From: Cereibacter changlensis JA139 | Lineage (GTDB): Bacteria > Pseudomonadota > Alphaproteobacteria > Rhodobacterales > Rhodobacteraceae | Direction of reading: 5' to 3' | DNA length: 52,858 nt | NCBI RefSeq assembly: GCF_003034985.1 | Contig: NZ_PZKG01000018.1 | Coordinates: 1 to 52,858 of the forward strand | In this document: one piece after another, positions 10,349 through 18,312 of the stretch | Layout of the letters: each line of letters opens with the position of its first letter | How positions within the stretch are numbered: position 1 is the first letter of the stretch | Position numbers and translations under genes: made by a program | The notes under the pieces: generated by a model | Told to the model about the DNA's origin: nothing | What the model saw: the letters and a program-made list of their open reading frames with translations, nothing else | The model's database searches: none

Positions 10349-13263
10349 GGAGCTTCACTCCTTCCTTGTCATGCACAACCGGATGGGTGACCTCGCAGAG
10401 GATGTCGATGCCGCGCAGATGGTCGACCAGCCGCACCGTCTCGTCCTTGCGGGCGCGGCCGTTGCGCAGGAAGCCCAGCGCCAGCCAATGGCCCAGCGTC
10501 GGCGACCAGCAGACCGAGGTGACATAGCCCTGATCGGTCTCGCGCTTCACCCTCCTCGCCCAGGGTGAAGAGATGCGCGCCGGCCGTGGGCGCCTGATCG
10601 CCAAGCGGCCGCAGGCCCACCAGCTGCTCGCGCGCCGGGCCGACGAGGCCCGGGCGCTGTGCCGCCGCCTTGCCGATGCAGTCCTTCTTGGCCGAGACCA
10701 TGCCCTCCATGCCGATGTCGAAGGCGGTGGTGCGGCCATGGATCTCGGCATGGGTGATGAAGCCCTTCTCGATCCGCAGCACGTTCAGCGCCTCCATCCC
10801 GTAGGGGCCGCCGCCGAGGGTTTCGGCGCGGTTCACCAGATCGCGGAACAGCGCCTCGCCATAGCGGGCGGGGACGGCGAGTTCATAGCCCTCCTCGCCG
10901 GAGAAGGAGATGCGGAACAGCCGCGCCGGCGTCCCGTGGACGCTGACGGCGCCGCAGGCCATGAAGGGGAAGTCGCTGAGCGGCGCATCGAGCAGCGAGT
11001 TCAGCAGCGCGCGGGCCTTGGGCCCGGCGATGGCGAATTGCGCCCAGGCCTCGGTCACCGAGATGGTGCGGACGTCCCAGCCCTTGCAGAAGGCCTGCTG
11101 CACGAAGTCGAGATGCCGCATCACCAGCCCCGCCGCGGCGGTGGTGGTGGTCATCAGGTAGTGCTGCTCGCCCAGCCGCGCCGTGGTGCCGTCGTCGAGC
11201 ACATGGCCATCCTCGCGCAGCATGAGCCCGTAGCGCACCCGCCCGACCGGGAGGGTGGAGAAGGTGTTGGTATAGACCAGATCGAGGAAGCGCGCGGCAT
11301 CGGCGCCCTGGATGTCGATCTTGCCCAGGGTCGAGACGTCGGAGACGCCGACGCAGCCGCGCACCATGCGCACCTCGCGGTCGCAGGCCTCGCGCCAGGT
11401 GGTCTCGCCGGGTTTGGGGAAATAGCTCGGGCGATACCAGAGCCCGGCCTCGATCATCGGCGCGCCGCGTTCGACGGTGGGCCGGTGCGAGGTGGTGAAG
11501 CGTTGCGGGGCAAAGCCCTCGGCCCGCCCGCCCGCGCCCATCGCGGCGATGGAGACCGGGCTGAACGGCGGGCGGAAGGTGGTGGTGCCGGTCTCGGGGA
11601 TGCCGCGGCCGGTGGTATCGGCCAGCACCGCCAGCGCGCCCACGTTGGAGTTCTTGCCCTGATCCGGCGCCATGCCCTGCGTGGTGTAGCGCTTCATGTG
11701 CTCGACCGAGCGGAAGCTTTCCTGCGCGGCGAGTTCGACGTCCTTCACCGTCACGTCATTGGCGAAATCGAGCCAGGCCCGGCCCTTCCCCGGCACGGCC
11801 CAGAGCGGGTGCAGGGTGTAGGCCGCATCCTCCGCCTCGGGCAGCGCCATCTCGGGGGCGGTGAGGTCGAGCGCGCCCAGCGCCTCGACCGCCGCGCGCC
11901 GCCCGTCGGCAAGGCAAGCGGCGGTGGAGAACAGGCCCTTAGCCCCCCCGGCCGGGATCAGCCCCGGCACCGCGCCGGGTGTCGGCACGAAGGCCGCCAG
12001 CCCCGCATCCCATGTCGGGCGGCCGTTCAGGTGGCAGGTCAGGTGCAGCGTCGGGTTCCAGCCGCCGGAGATGCCGAGGCAATCGGTGTCGAGCGTCAGG
12101 CTGCCGCCGGGGTGGCTGACGCTGATCTGGCTCAGCGCGTGACGGCCCCTGGTGTCGGTGACCGTGCCGCCGGCGATGACGCGGCAGCCGTCCTCGGGGG
12201 CGGCGTCGGGGCGGCTGTCGATGATGGCGGCGACGCTGACGCCGGCGGCGATCAGGTCGCGGGCGGTGCGGCGGGCCTCGTCGTTGTTGGCGAACAGCGT
12301 CACCTTGCGGCCCGGCGCCACGCCATAGCGGTTGAGATAGGTGCGGATCGCGCTGGCGGTCATCACGCCGGGGCGGTCGTTGTTGGCGAAGGCGATGGGC
12401 CGCTCCAGCGCGCCCGCCGCCAGCACCGCCTGCCGCGCCACGATGCGCCAGAAGCACTCGCGCGGCAGATCGGCCGCGGGCGCAAGATGCAGCCCCACCC
12501 GCTCCAGCGCGCCATAGGTGCCGTCGTCATGCACGCTGGTCACGGCAGTGCGGGTCATCAGCCGGACATTGGGCATGCTGCGCAACTCGGCCAGCACCCG
12601 CTCCACCCAGTCGACCGCCGGACCGCCATCCAGCGGCGCAGTCTCGGCCAGCAGCCGTCCGCCCATCCTCGCGTCCTCGTCGGCGAGGATCACATCGGCC
12701 CCGGCCCGGGCGGCGGTGAGCGCGGCCATCAGCCCCGTCGGCCCCGCTCCGATCACCAGCAGGTCGCAGAAGGCATAGGCCTTCTCGTAAGCCGCATCGT
12801 CGTGCTGCCCCGACAGGCTGCCGAGCCCCGCGGCGCGGCGGATCATCGGCTCGTACAGGCTTTCCCAGAAGGCGCGCGGCCACATGAAGGTCTTGTAGTA
12901 GAACCCCGCCGAGAGGAAGGGCGCGGCCAGATCGTTGACCGCCAGAAGATCGTATTTCAGCGAGGGCCAGCGGTTCTGGCTGCGGGCGACCAGCCCCTCG
13001 TGCAGCTCCTGTACCGTGGCGCGGACGTTCGGGGTCTGCTGATTGCCCTCGAGGATCTCGACCAGCGCCGAGGGTTCCTCCGATCCGGCGGTGAGGATGC
13101 CGCGCGGGCGGTGATACTTGAAGCTGCGCCCGACCAGCTTAACGCCATTGGCCAGCAGCGCCGAAGCCAGCGTGTCGCCCTCGAACCCCGTCAGCGCCTG
13201 CCCGTCGAAGCGGAAGTCGATGCGGGTGGAGCGGTCGACCAGTCCCTTGCCGTCGATCCTCAT
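10341..13263 (-). CDS. soxA: Sarcosine oxidase subunit alpha SoxA, with an apparent frameshift near the 3' end
   Basis: The alpha subunit has an N-terminal 2Fe-2S-like fold without the cluster cysteines, an NAD-binding Rossmann core (DLLVIGAGPTGLMAALTAARAG), and a C-terminal GcvT-like folate-binding domain (GVSDVSTLGKIDIQGADAA, SFSGEEGYELAVP). The main frame runs from 13263 and matches the family until AHLFTLGEE. It then continues as 60 foreign residues to a stop at 10369. The true C-terminus (KRETDQGYVTSVCWSPTLG through LRNGRARKDETVRLVDHLRG, stop at 10341) is in another frame. Removing one G from the GGG run at 10550-10552 restores GEEVKRETDQGY and one 973-residue protein. This is either a recent mutation or a read error; the stop overlaps soxG as expected for an intact gene. 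Confidence 0.88.
10550..10552 (-). other. soxA: Frameshift position in soxA
   Basis: The plus strand reads CACCCTCC here, that is GGAGGGTG on the coding strand. Deleting one base of the GGG run joins the two soxA frames without any other change. Upstream residues GEE and downstream residues VKRETDQGY then fit SoxA in one frame. Confidence 0.75.
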
Positions 13264-13523
13264 GCCGAGACCTCCGCCACCAGTTCGACCGCGGAAATCT
13301 CATGCGTGACCGTGTTGCGGGTGACGACCAGCCAGGAGGCGCAGCCCAGCTCGTGATACCACAGATCGCGCGTCTCCCCGGCCGGGTTGTCGCGCAGATG
13401 CAGGTAGTCGTCCCAGGTCTCCGGCGCGGCATCGGGCGCGGGACGGTGCAGGTAATCCTCCGCACCGTAGTAATAAAACTCGCGCCGGTCGCGGGTGCCG
13501 CAGAGGGGGCAGGTGATGCGCAT
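13260..13523 (-). CDS. soxD: Sarcosine oxidase subunit delta SoxD
   Basis: 87 residues, the zinc-binding small subunit. Ligands C5 and C8 (CPLCG) and H57 and C61 (WYHELGCASW) are visible. It has the typical length and YYYGAEDY start of the family. Its stop overlaps the soxA start by 4 bases, and its own ATG overlaps the stop of the upstream GIY-YIG gene (TGATG at 13525-13521). The second coupling is remarkable because the upstream gene is not part of the normal operon. Confidence 0.95.
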   Translation of the reverse strand: MRITCPLCGTRDRREFYYYGAEDYLHRPAPDAAPETWDDYLHLRDNPAGETRDLWYHELGCASWLVVTRNTVTHEISAVELVAEVSA

Positions 13524-14041
13524 CAGTCTTCCTCAGTCGAGCTTGATTCGACTTCAACTGGCGCCAATCCAAGTCCGCCATTTCCTTCCATTTTGGTGTT
13601 CAGCAACGCACCACCAAAGGCCCTGATGGCGAATGCTTCTAGTCCGCCCAATAGATCTGGCGAGACCTCATAAGCCGAGAAGTACGACGCCACATCTGCA
13701 AGCGTGAAACCGGTTCTGCGAACGGGGCGCACTTGCGAGGGATTGTACATTACGTTGCTTGAAGGGTGTTTTACTCCAACCAGTCTAGCTTGGCGATCTC
13801 GAAACTTGTTATAGGATTGGTTAGCGCGCACCCAGATTGTTTGTGACGGCGCGATTCCGACGTATAGAGGCTTAGAGACGCTATCATAGAAGATGTACAA
13901 CCCATTGGAGGTCTTTAGACGCCCTACAATTTCGCCCCAGTATGAGTGAGAGCTACACTCAACATCATCAAAAATCTTATACTCGTAGTTTGATTTATGT
14001 GAGCAATCTAAGGCTGCGTACTCGACGATTGGTCTAATCAT
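13523..14041 (-). CDS. GIY-YIG nuclease-like protein embedded in the sox operon
   Basis: 172 residues from ATG 14041; a GTG at 14044 is the next option. Both core motifs of a GIY-YIG domain are present, GLYIFYD (about residue 48) and PLYVGIA (about 59). Next come a basic segment with the expected Arg (WVRANQSYNKFRDRQARL), the catalytic-type Glu in GLEAFAIRAFG (about 136) and the conserved Asn in LLNTKM (about 149), so the active site looks intact. About 45 N-terminal residues precede the domain and are not recognised. No DNA-binding or methylase partner is visible. Hand count gives 75 G/C of 180 bases at 13861-14040 (42%), against 41 of 60 at 14341-14400 inside soxB. GAGGA precedes the start; the stop overlaps soxD ATG. 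Confidence 0.8.
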   Translation of the reverse strand: MIRPIVEYAALDCSHKSNYEYKIFDDVECSSHSYWGEIVGRLKTSNGLYIFYDSVSKPLYVGIAPSQTIWVRANQSYNKFRDRQARLVGVKHPSSNVMYNPSQVRPVRRTGFTLADVASYFSAYEVSPDLLGGLEAFAIRAFGGALLNTKMEGNGGLGLAPVEVESSSTEED

Positions 14042-14053
14042 CACATCATTTCC

Positions 14054-15304
14054 TCAGTGCAGGTTGTGCTGCGAGCCGGTGCCTTCTTCGTCGAGAAGAT
14101 GGCCGGTGGCGAAACGGTCGAGGCGGAAGCGGCGGGCGACCTCGTGCGGCTGGTCGGTGGCCATCAGATGCGCCATGCACCAGCCGGAGGCCGGGACCGC
14201 CTTGAAGCCGCCGTAGTTCCAGCCGCAATCGACGTAGAGCCCCTCGACCGGCGTGCGGTCGATGATCGGCGAGCCGTCGGGCGTCATGTCCATGATGCCG
14301 CCCCAGGAGCGCAGCACCTTGGCGCGGCCGATCATCGGCATCAGCGTCATGCCGGCCTCCATCACATGCTCGACCATCGGCAGGTTGCCGCGGCTGGCGT
14401 AGGAGGCGTAGAAATCGAGATCGCCGCCGAAGACCAGCCCGCCCTTGTCGGACTGGCTGATGTAGAAATGCCCCATGCCGAAGCTGATCACATGGTCGAT
14501 CACCGGCTTCAGCCCCTCGGTGACGAAGGCCTGCAGGATGTGGCTTTCGACCGGCAGCCGCATCCCGGCCATCGCCGCCACCTGACCGGAGCGGCCCGCG
14601 GCGACCATGCCGACCTTCTTCGCCCGGATCGCGCCGCGCGTGGTCTGCACGCCGGTGACGCGGCCGTTCTCGATATCGATCCCGGTCACTTCGCAATTCT
14701 GGATCAGATCCACCCCGCGCCGGTCGGCCCCCCTCGCATAGCCCCAGGCCACCGCATCGTGCCGCGCGGTGCCGCCGCGCGGGTGCAGCAGGCCACCGTA
14801 GATCGGAAAGCGGGTCTGTTCGAAATCGAGATAGGGCAGATGCTCGCGCACTCCCTCGCGGTCCAGAAGGATCGCGTCGTCGCCCTGGTTGATCATCGCG
14901 TTGCCGCGCCGCACGAAGGCGTCGCGCTGGCCGTCGGAGTGGAACAGGTTGATCAGCCCGCGCTGCGAATGCATCACGTTGTAGTTCAGATCCGCCTCCA
15001 ACCCCTCCCAGAGCTTCAGCGAATGGGAATAGAACTCGGAGTTGCCGGGCAGGAAGTAGTTGGCGCGCACGATGGTCGTGTTGCGCCCGATGTTGCCGGA
15101 GCCGATGTGGCCCTTCTCGAGCACCGCGATATTGGTCAGGCCGAAGGTCTTGGCGAGGTAATAGGCCGTGGCGAGCCCATGCCCGCCGCCGCCGATGATC
15201 ACCGCGTCATATTCCGGCTTCGGCGCCGGGTCGCGCCACATGCCGCGCCAGCCCCGGTTGCCGGCCAGCCCCTCGGCAATCACCTTCAGCCCGGAATATC
15301 GCAT
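14054..15304 (-). CDS. soxB: Sarcosine oxidase subunit beta SoxB
   Basis: 416 residues, a DadA-type FAD enzyme. The dinucleotide fold GGGGHG is at residues 38-43. The segment LLHPRGGTARHDAVAWG (about 172-188) contains the histidine region to which FMN is covalently bound in heterotetrameric sarcosine oxidases; H174 and H182 are candidates. The C-terminal motif PIIDRTPVEGLYVDCGWNYGGFKA is typical. It oxidises the N-methyl group of sarcosine. It is first in the operon, 52 bp downstream of the merR-type gene on the same strand. The next gene is the inserted GIY-YIG gene, not soxD. Confidence 0.96.
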   Translation of the reverse strand: MRYSGLKVIAEGLAGNRGWRGMWRDPAPKPEYDAVIIGGGGHGLATAYYLAKTFGLTNIAVLEKGHIGSGNIGRNTTIVRANYFLPGNSEFYSHSLKLWEGLEADLNYNVMHSQRGLINLFHSDGQRDAFVRRGNAMINQGDDAILLDREGVREHLPYLDFEQTRFPIYGGLLHPRGGTARHDAVAWGYARGADRRGVDLIQNCEVTGIDIENGRVTGVQTTRGAIRAKKVGMVAAGRSGQVAAMAGMRLPVESHILQAFVTEGLKPVIDHVISFGMGHFYISQSDKGGLVFGGDLDFYASYASRGNLPMVEHVMEAGMTLMPMIGRAKVLRSWGGIMDMTPDGSPIIDRTPVEGLYVDCGWNYGGFKAVPASGWCMAHLMATDQPHEVARRFRLDRFATGHLLDEEGTGSQHNLH

Positions 15305-15356
15305 CGCGCCCTGCCCCCTCGTTTCCCGGCAGCTTGAACCGGGTTGATCCCAAGTT

Positions 15357-15848
15357 TCAAGGACCGGCGTGCGATGCTGTTCCTATCGCGACATCCGACG
15401 TCGCATCTCGGCCAGCATGGTGATCCGTGGCGCAGAGTGCATGATCGGCGAGCGTTTCCAGAATGCGGCAGGTCGCGACCCGGTCATGCGCACAGAAACC
15501 GATCATCCGCTCCAGCTCGCCGGCGAGGCTCTGCAATTGCGAGATCCGCCGCTGAACCTCGGCCAGCTGGCGCCGGGCGATGGCGTCGGCCGCATCGCAG
15601 GGCGCCTCGGGCCGGTGGGCGAGGTCCAGCAGTTCGGCCACCTCGGGCAGCGGAAAGCCCAGATCGCGCGCGTGGCGGATGAAGCGCAGCCGCGCCACAT
15701 GGTCATCGCCGTAGAGCCGCTGGTTGCCGTCCGAGCGAGGGGGCGCGGGCAAAAGCCCGCGGTCCTCGTAGAAGCGGATCGTGTTCACCTTCACGCCGCT
15801 CAGCCGGGCGGCCTCGCCGATGGTGACTTCGCCGATGGTGATAGACAT
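15357..15848 (-). CDS. MerR-family metal-responsive regulator (ZntR/CadR-like)
   Basis: 163 residues. The N-terminal winged helix (IGEAARLSGVKVNTIRFYEDRGLLPAPPRSDGNQRLY) is of the MerR type, followed by the dimer coiled coil (LAEVQRRISQLQSLAGELERM). The effector loop has Cys in APCDAADA and the cluster GFCAHDRVATC, resembling the ZntR/CadR cysteine and histidine pattern for divalent metals. The tail is rich in Cys and His (ALCATDHHAG). It is divergent from a cation transporter with a MerR-type operator at 15861-15891 between them, so it most likely activates that gene when metal is bound. Zn, Cd or Pb cannot be told apart from sequence. Confidence 0.88.
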   Translation of the reverse strand: MSITIGEVTIGEAARLSGVKVNTIRFYEDRGLLPAPPRSDGNQRLYGDDHVARLRFIRHARDLGFPLPEVAELLDLAHRPEAPCDAADAIARRQLAEVQRRISQLQSLAGELERMIGFCAHDRVATCRILETLADHALCATDHHAGRDATSDVAIGTASHAGP

Positions 15849-15860
15849 GAAAAAAACTCC

Positions 15861-15891
15861 TTGCAGCTACAGCGACTGTAGATGTTACGCC
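15861..15891 (+). promoter_or_regulatory. MerR-type promoter and operator of the cation transporter gene
   Basis: A -35-like TTGCAG (15861-15866) is followed by a perfect dyad CTACAG-CGA-CTGTAG (15867-15881). A weak -10-like hexamer beginning TA lies at 15886, giving about 19 bp between the boxes. An overlong 19-20 bp spacer filled with a dyad is the hallmark of MerR-activated promoters. It reads toward the transporter at 15923 and overlaps the region from which the regulator gene is transcribed on the other strand. Confidence 0.7.
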
Positions 15892-15922
15892 CGACTCGAC
15901 GCAGATACAAACGGAGTTCCCC

Positions 15923-16552
15923 ATGTCAGCCGGATGCCATTGCCACGCCGCCCCGCCGCGGTTCGAGGGGCTGTCGCCCGCCTATCGCCGCGCGCTTTGG
16001 CTGGTGATCGCGATCAACGGGGCGATGTTCCTCGTCGAGATGACCGCCGGGGCGCTGGCCGGGTCGCAGGCGCTGCGGGCCGACGCGCTGGATTTCTTGG
16101 GCGACACGCTGACCTACGGGCTGAGCCTCGCGGTCATCGGCATGCCGCTGGCCCGGCGGGCGCAGGTCGCGCTGCTGAAAGGGCTTTCGCTGGGCGCGAT
16201 GGGGCTCTGGGTCTTCGGCTCGACGCTCTGGCAACTGATGGTGCTGGGCGTGCCCGAGGCCTCGGTGATGGGCGTGGTCGGTGCGCTGGCGCTGGCGGCC
16301 AATCTCGCCAGCGTGGTGATCCTGATGCGCTACAAGGATGGCGACGCCAATGTGCGCTCGGTCTGGCTCTGCAGCCGCAACGACGCGGTGGGCAATGTGG
16401 CGGTGATGGGCGCGGCCGGCGCGGTGGCGCTGACCGGCGCCGCCTGGCCAGACCTGCTGGTCGCCGGGCTGATGTCGGGGCTGTTCCTGTCCTCCTCGTT
16501 CCAGATCCTGCGCCAGGCCCTGGCCGAGCGGCGCGAGGCGGCGATGGCCTGA
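15923..16552 (+). CDS. Cation diffusion facilitator-type metal transporter
   Basis: 209 residues with about six predicted membrane segments. An N-terminal metal-ligand patch CHCH precedes the first helix. The second helix has the CDF motif ADALDFLGD (D-x3-D type), and the fifth-helix counterpart is SRNDAVGNVAVM, where Asn-Asp and Asn take the metal-site positions. The protein lacks the C-terminal cytoplasmic domain of full CDF proteins, as is common in the short cation-transporter subgroup. It probably exports Zn2+, Cd2+ or a similar ion under control of the divergent MerR-type regulator. CGGAG lies upstream of the ATG. Confidence 0.85.
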   Translation: MSAGCHCHAAPPRFEGLSPAYRRALWLVIAINGAMFLVEMTAGALAGSQALRADALDFLGDTLTYGLSLAVIGMPLARRAQVALLKGLSLGAMGLWVFGSTLWQLMVLGVPEASVMGVVGALALAANLASVVILMRYKDGDANVRSVWLCSRNDAVGNVAVMGAAGAVALTGAAWPDLLVAGLMSGLFLSSSFQILRQALAERREAAMA

Positions 16553-16568
16553 GCCCGCCGGAGGAAGA

Positions 16569-16590
16569 CGCGGCGGCGCAAGCCGCCGCG
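16569..16590. terminator. GC-rich hairpin between convergent genes
   Basis: A perfect stem GCGGCGGC / GCCGCCGC closes a GCAA tetraloop, extended by one C-G pair. It lies between the transporter (+) and the glutamate dehydrogenase (-). It has no T-run, so termination without Rho is uncertain. Confidence 0.5.
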
Positions 16591-16606
16591 CCGAATGAAA
16601 GGCGGC

Positions 16607-18037
16607 TTACAGCCCCTTCGAGCGGTAGGTCTTGGCCACCCGGTCGATCGACACGATATAGGCCGCCACCCGCAGATCCTCGACATCATTGCGGCTGTGC
16701 CAGACCTCGCGCATCGCCTGATAGGCGGCGCGCATCGTGTCGTCGAGACCCGAGCGCACCAGCATCAGCTCGTCCGAGCCCTGCATGAACTTCTGCTTGA
16801 AGTCCGGCATCAGCTGCCAGCCCAGCCCCTGATCGGCCGAGAGCCGCTCCAGCTCCTCCACCAGCGCCCGGCTGCGCGCCTCCTCCGCCCGGCGCTGCAT
16901 GCGGCCGAAGCGGATGTGGCTGAGGTTCTTCACCCATTCGAAATAGGAGACCGTCACCCCGCCGGCATTGGCATACATGTCGGGGATGATCACCACGCCG
17001 CGCTTGCGCAGGATCTCGTCGGCGCCATAGGTGATTGGCCCGTTCGCCGCCTCGATGATCAGCGGGGCCTTGATCCGGTCGGCATTGGCCAGCGTGATCA
17101 CCCCCTCCATCGCCGCCGGGATCAGGATGTCACAGGCCTCCTCCAGCACCGAGGCGCCGTCCTCGACCACGGTGGCCAGCGGATAGCCCTTCACCGAGCC
17201 GGTCTTGGTGATCCACTGCCGCACCGCCTCGACATCGATCCCGGTCTCCGACACCAGCGCGCCGTCATGCTCGATGATGCCGGTGATGATCGCGCCATCC
17301 TCCTCCGACAGGAACTTGGCGGCGTGATAGCCGACATTGCCCAGCCCCTGCACGATGACCCGCTTGCCGTCGAGATCGCCGGAAAGCCCGGCCTTGGCCT
17401 TGTCCTCGGCATGGCGGAAGAACTCGCGCAGCGCGTATTGTACGCCCCGCCCCGTCGCCTCGACCCGGCCACGGATGCCGCCGGCATGCGGCGGCTTGCC
17501 GGTGACGCAGGCCTTGGCGTTGATGTCGGTGGTGTTCATCCGGGCGTATTGGTCGGCGATCCAGGCCATCTCGCGCTCGCCGGTGCCCATGTCGGGCGCG
17601 GGCACGTTCTGCGCCGGGTTGATCAGGTCGCGCTTGATCAGCTCATAGGCGAAGCGGCGGGTGATCTGCTCCAGCTCGTGCTCGTCCCAGGCGCGCGGGT
17701 CGATGCAGAGCCCCCCCTTGGAGCCGCCGAACGGCGTCTCGACCAGCGCGCATTTGTAGGTCATCAGCGCCGCCAGCGCCTCGACCTCGTCCTGGCTGAC
17801 CGACAGCGCATAGCGGATGCCGCCCTTGACCGGCTCCATATGTTCGGAATGCACCGAGCGGTAGCCGGTGAAGGTGAAGATCTTGCCGCGCAGCCGCACC
17901 CCGAAGCGCACGGTATAGGTGGAGTTGCAGACCCGGATCTTCTGCTCCAGCCCCGGCGAGAGATCCATCAGGCCGACGGCCCGGTTGAACATCAGATCGA
18001 CGGACTCGCGAAAGCTCGGTTCACCAGCGACGTGCAT
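16607..18037 (-). CDS. Glu/Leu/Phe/Val dehydrogenase family protein (probable glutamate dehydrogenase)
   Basis: 476 residues from the ATG at 18037, which is preceded by AGGAGG. The substrate site has K71 (MEPVKGGIRY), K95 and the catalytic K107 in TPFGGSKGGLCIDP, followed by PAPDMGTGEREMAWIADQY. The Rossmann domain has VIVQGLGNVGYHAAKFL. It interconverts glutamate and 2-oxoglutarate plus ammonia, most likely with NAD in the catabolic direction, though cofactor choice is an inference. An upstream extension of the frame to 18403 is arginine-rich noise and is not part of the gene. It is transcribed away from the vWA/TadG-like gene. Confidence 0.92.
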   Translation of the reverse strand: MHVAGEPSFRESVDLMFNRAVGLMDLSPGLEQKIRVCNSTYTVRFGVRLRGKIFTFTGYRSVHSEHMEPVKGGIRYALSVSQDEVEALAALMTYKCALVETPFGGSKGGLCIDPRAWDEHELEQITRRFAYELIKRDLINPAQNVPAPDMGTGEREMAWIADQYARMNTTDINAKACVTGKPPHAGGIRGRVEATGRGVQYALREFFRHAEDKAKAGLSGDLDGKRVIVQGLGNVGYHAAKFLSEEDGAIITGIIEHDGALVSETGIDVEAVRQWITKTGSVKGYPLATVVEDGASVLEEACDILIPAAMEGVITLANADRIKAPLIIEAANGPITYGADEILRKRGVVIIPDMYANAGGVTVSYFEWVKNLSHIRFGRMQRRAEEARSRALVEELERLSADQGLGWQLMPDFKQKFMQGSDELMLVRSGLDDTMRAAYQAMREVWHSRNDVEDLRVAAYIVSIDRVAKTYRSKGL

Positions 18038-18210
18038 GACTATCCTCCTGTCTGCTCCGGCCCCCGCAGCGGGATGCCGCGAACACCCTAGAGGCGGAAA
18101 CCCGGGATTGCACCCCGCATCCGCGCCTGACCCGTCGTCAAAAGCGGGCCGCTGCCGGGGCCGGCAGGGGCAGCGGCCTCGGCCAGCCCCGCGGCCGGCG
18201 CCGTTTCCGT

Positions 18211-18240
18211 CATATTTCCCTGATCTTGCGCCATATTTCC
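18211..18240. promoter_or_regulatory. Direct repeat CATATTTCC with 21-bp period
   Basis: CATATTTCC occurs at 18211-18219 and again at 18232-18240, start-to-start 21 bp, two DNA turns. It sits in the 275-bp region between the divergent glutamate dehydrogenase and vWA/TadG-like genes. The spacing fits an operator for a dimeric or paired regulator. It could equally be a chance repeat. Confidence 0.35.
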
Positions 18241-18312
18241 GCCCCAGAGAACGGGGTAAATGCCGCTGCTCCCGGTCCGGCCCGCCTGCGGCGCAGACCG
18301 AGTCGGGGGCGC

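Noticed and set aside
10573-13356. 927-residue open frame antisense to soxA
   Set aside because: Composition typical of antisense G+C frames; the minus strand encodes SoxA.
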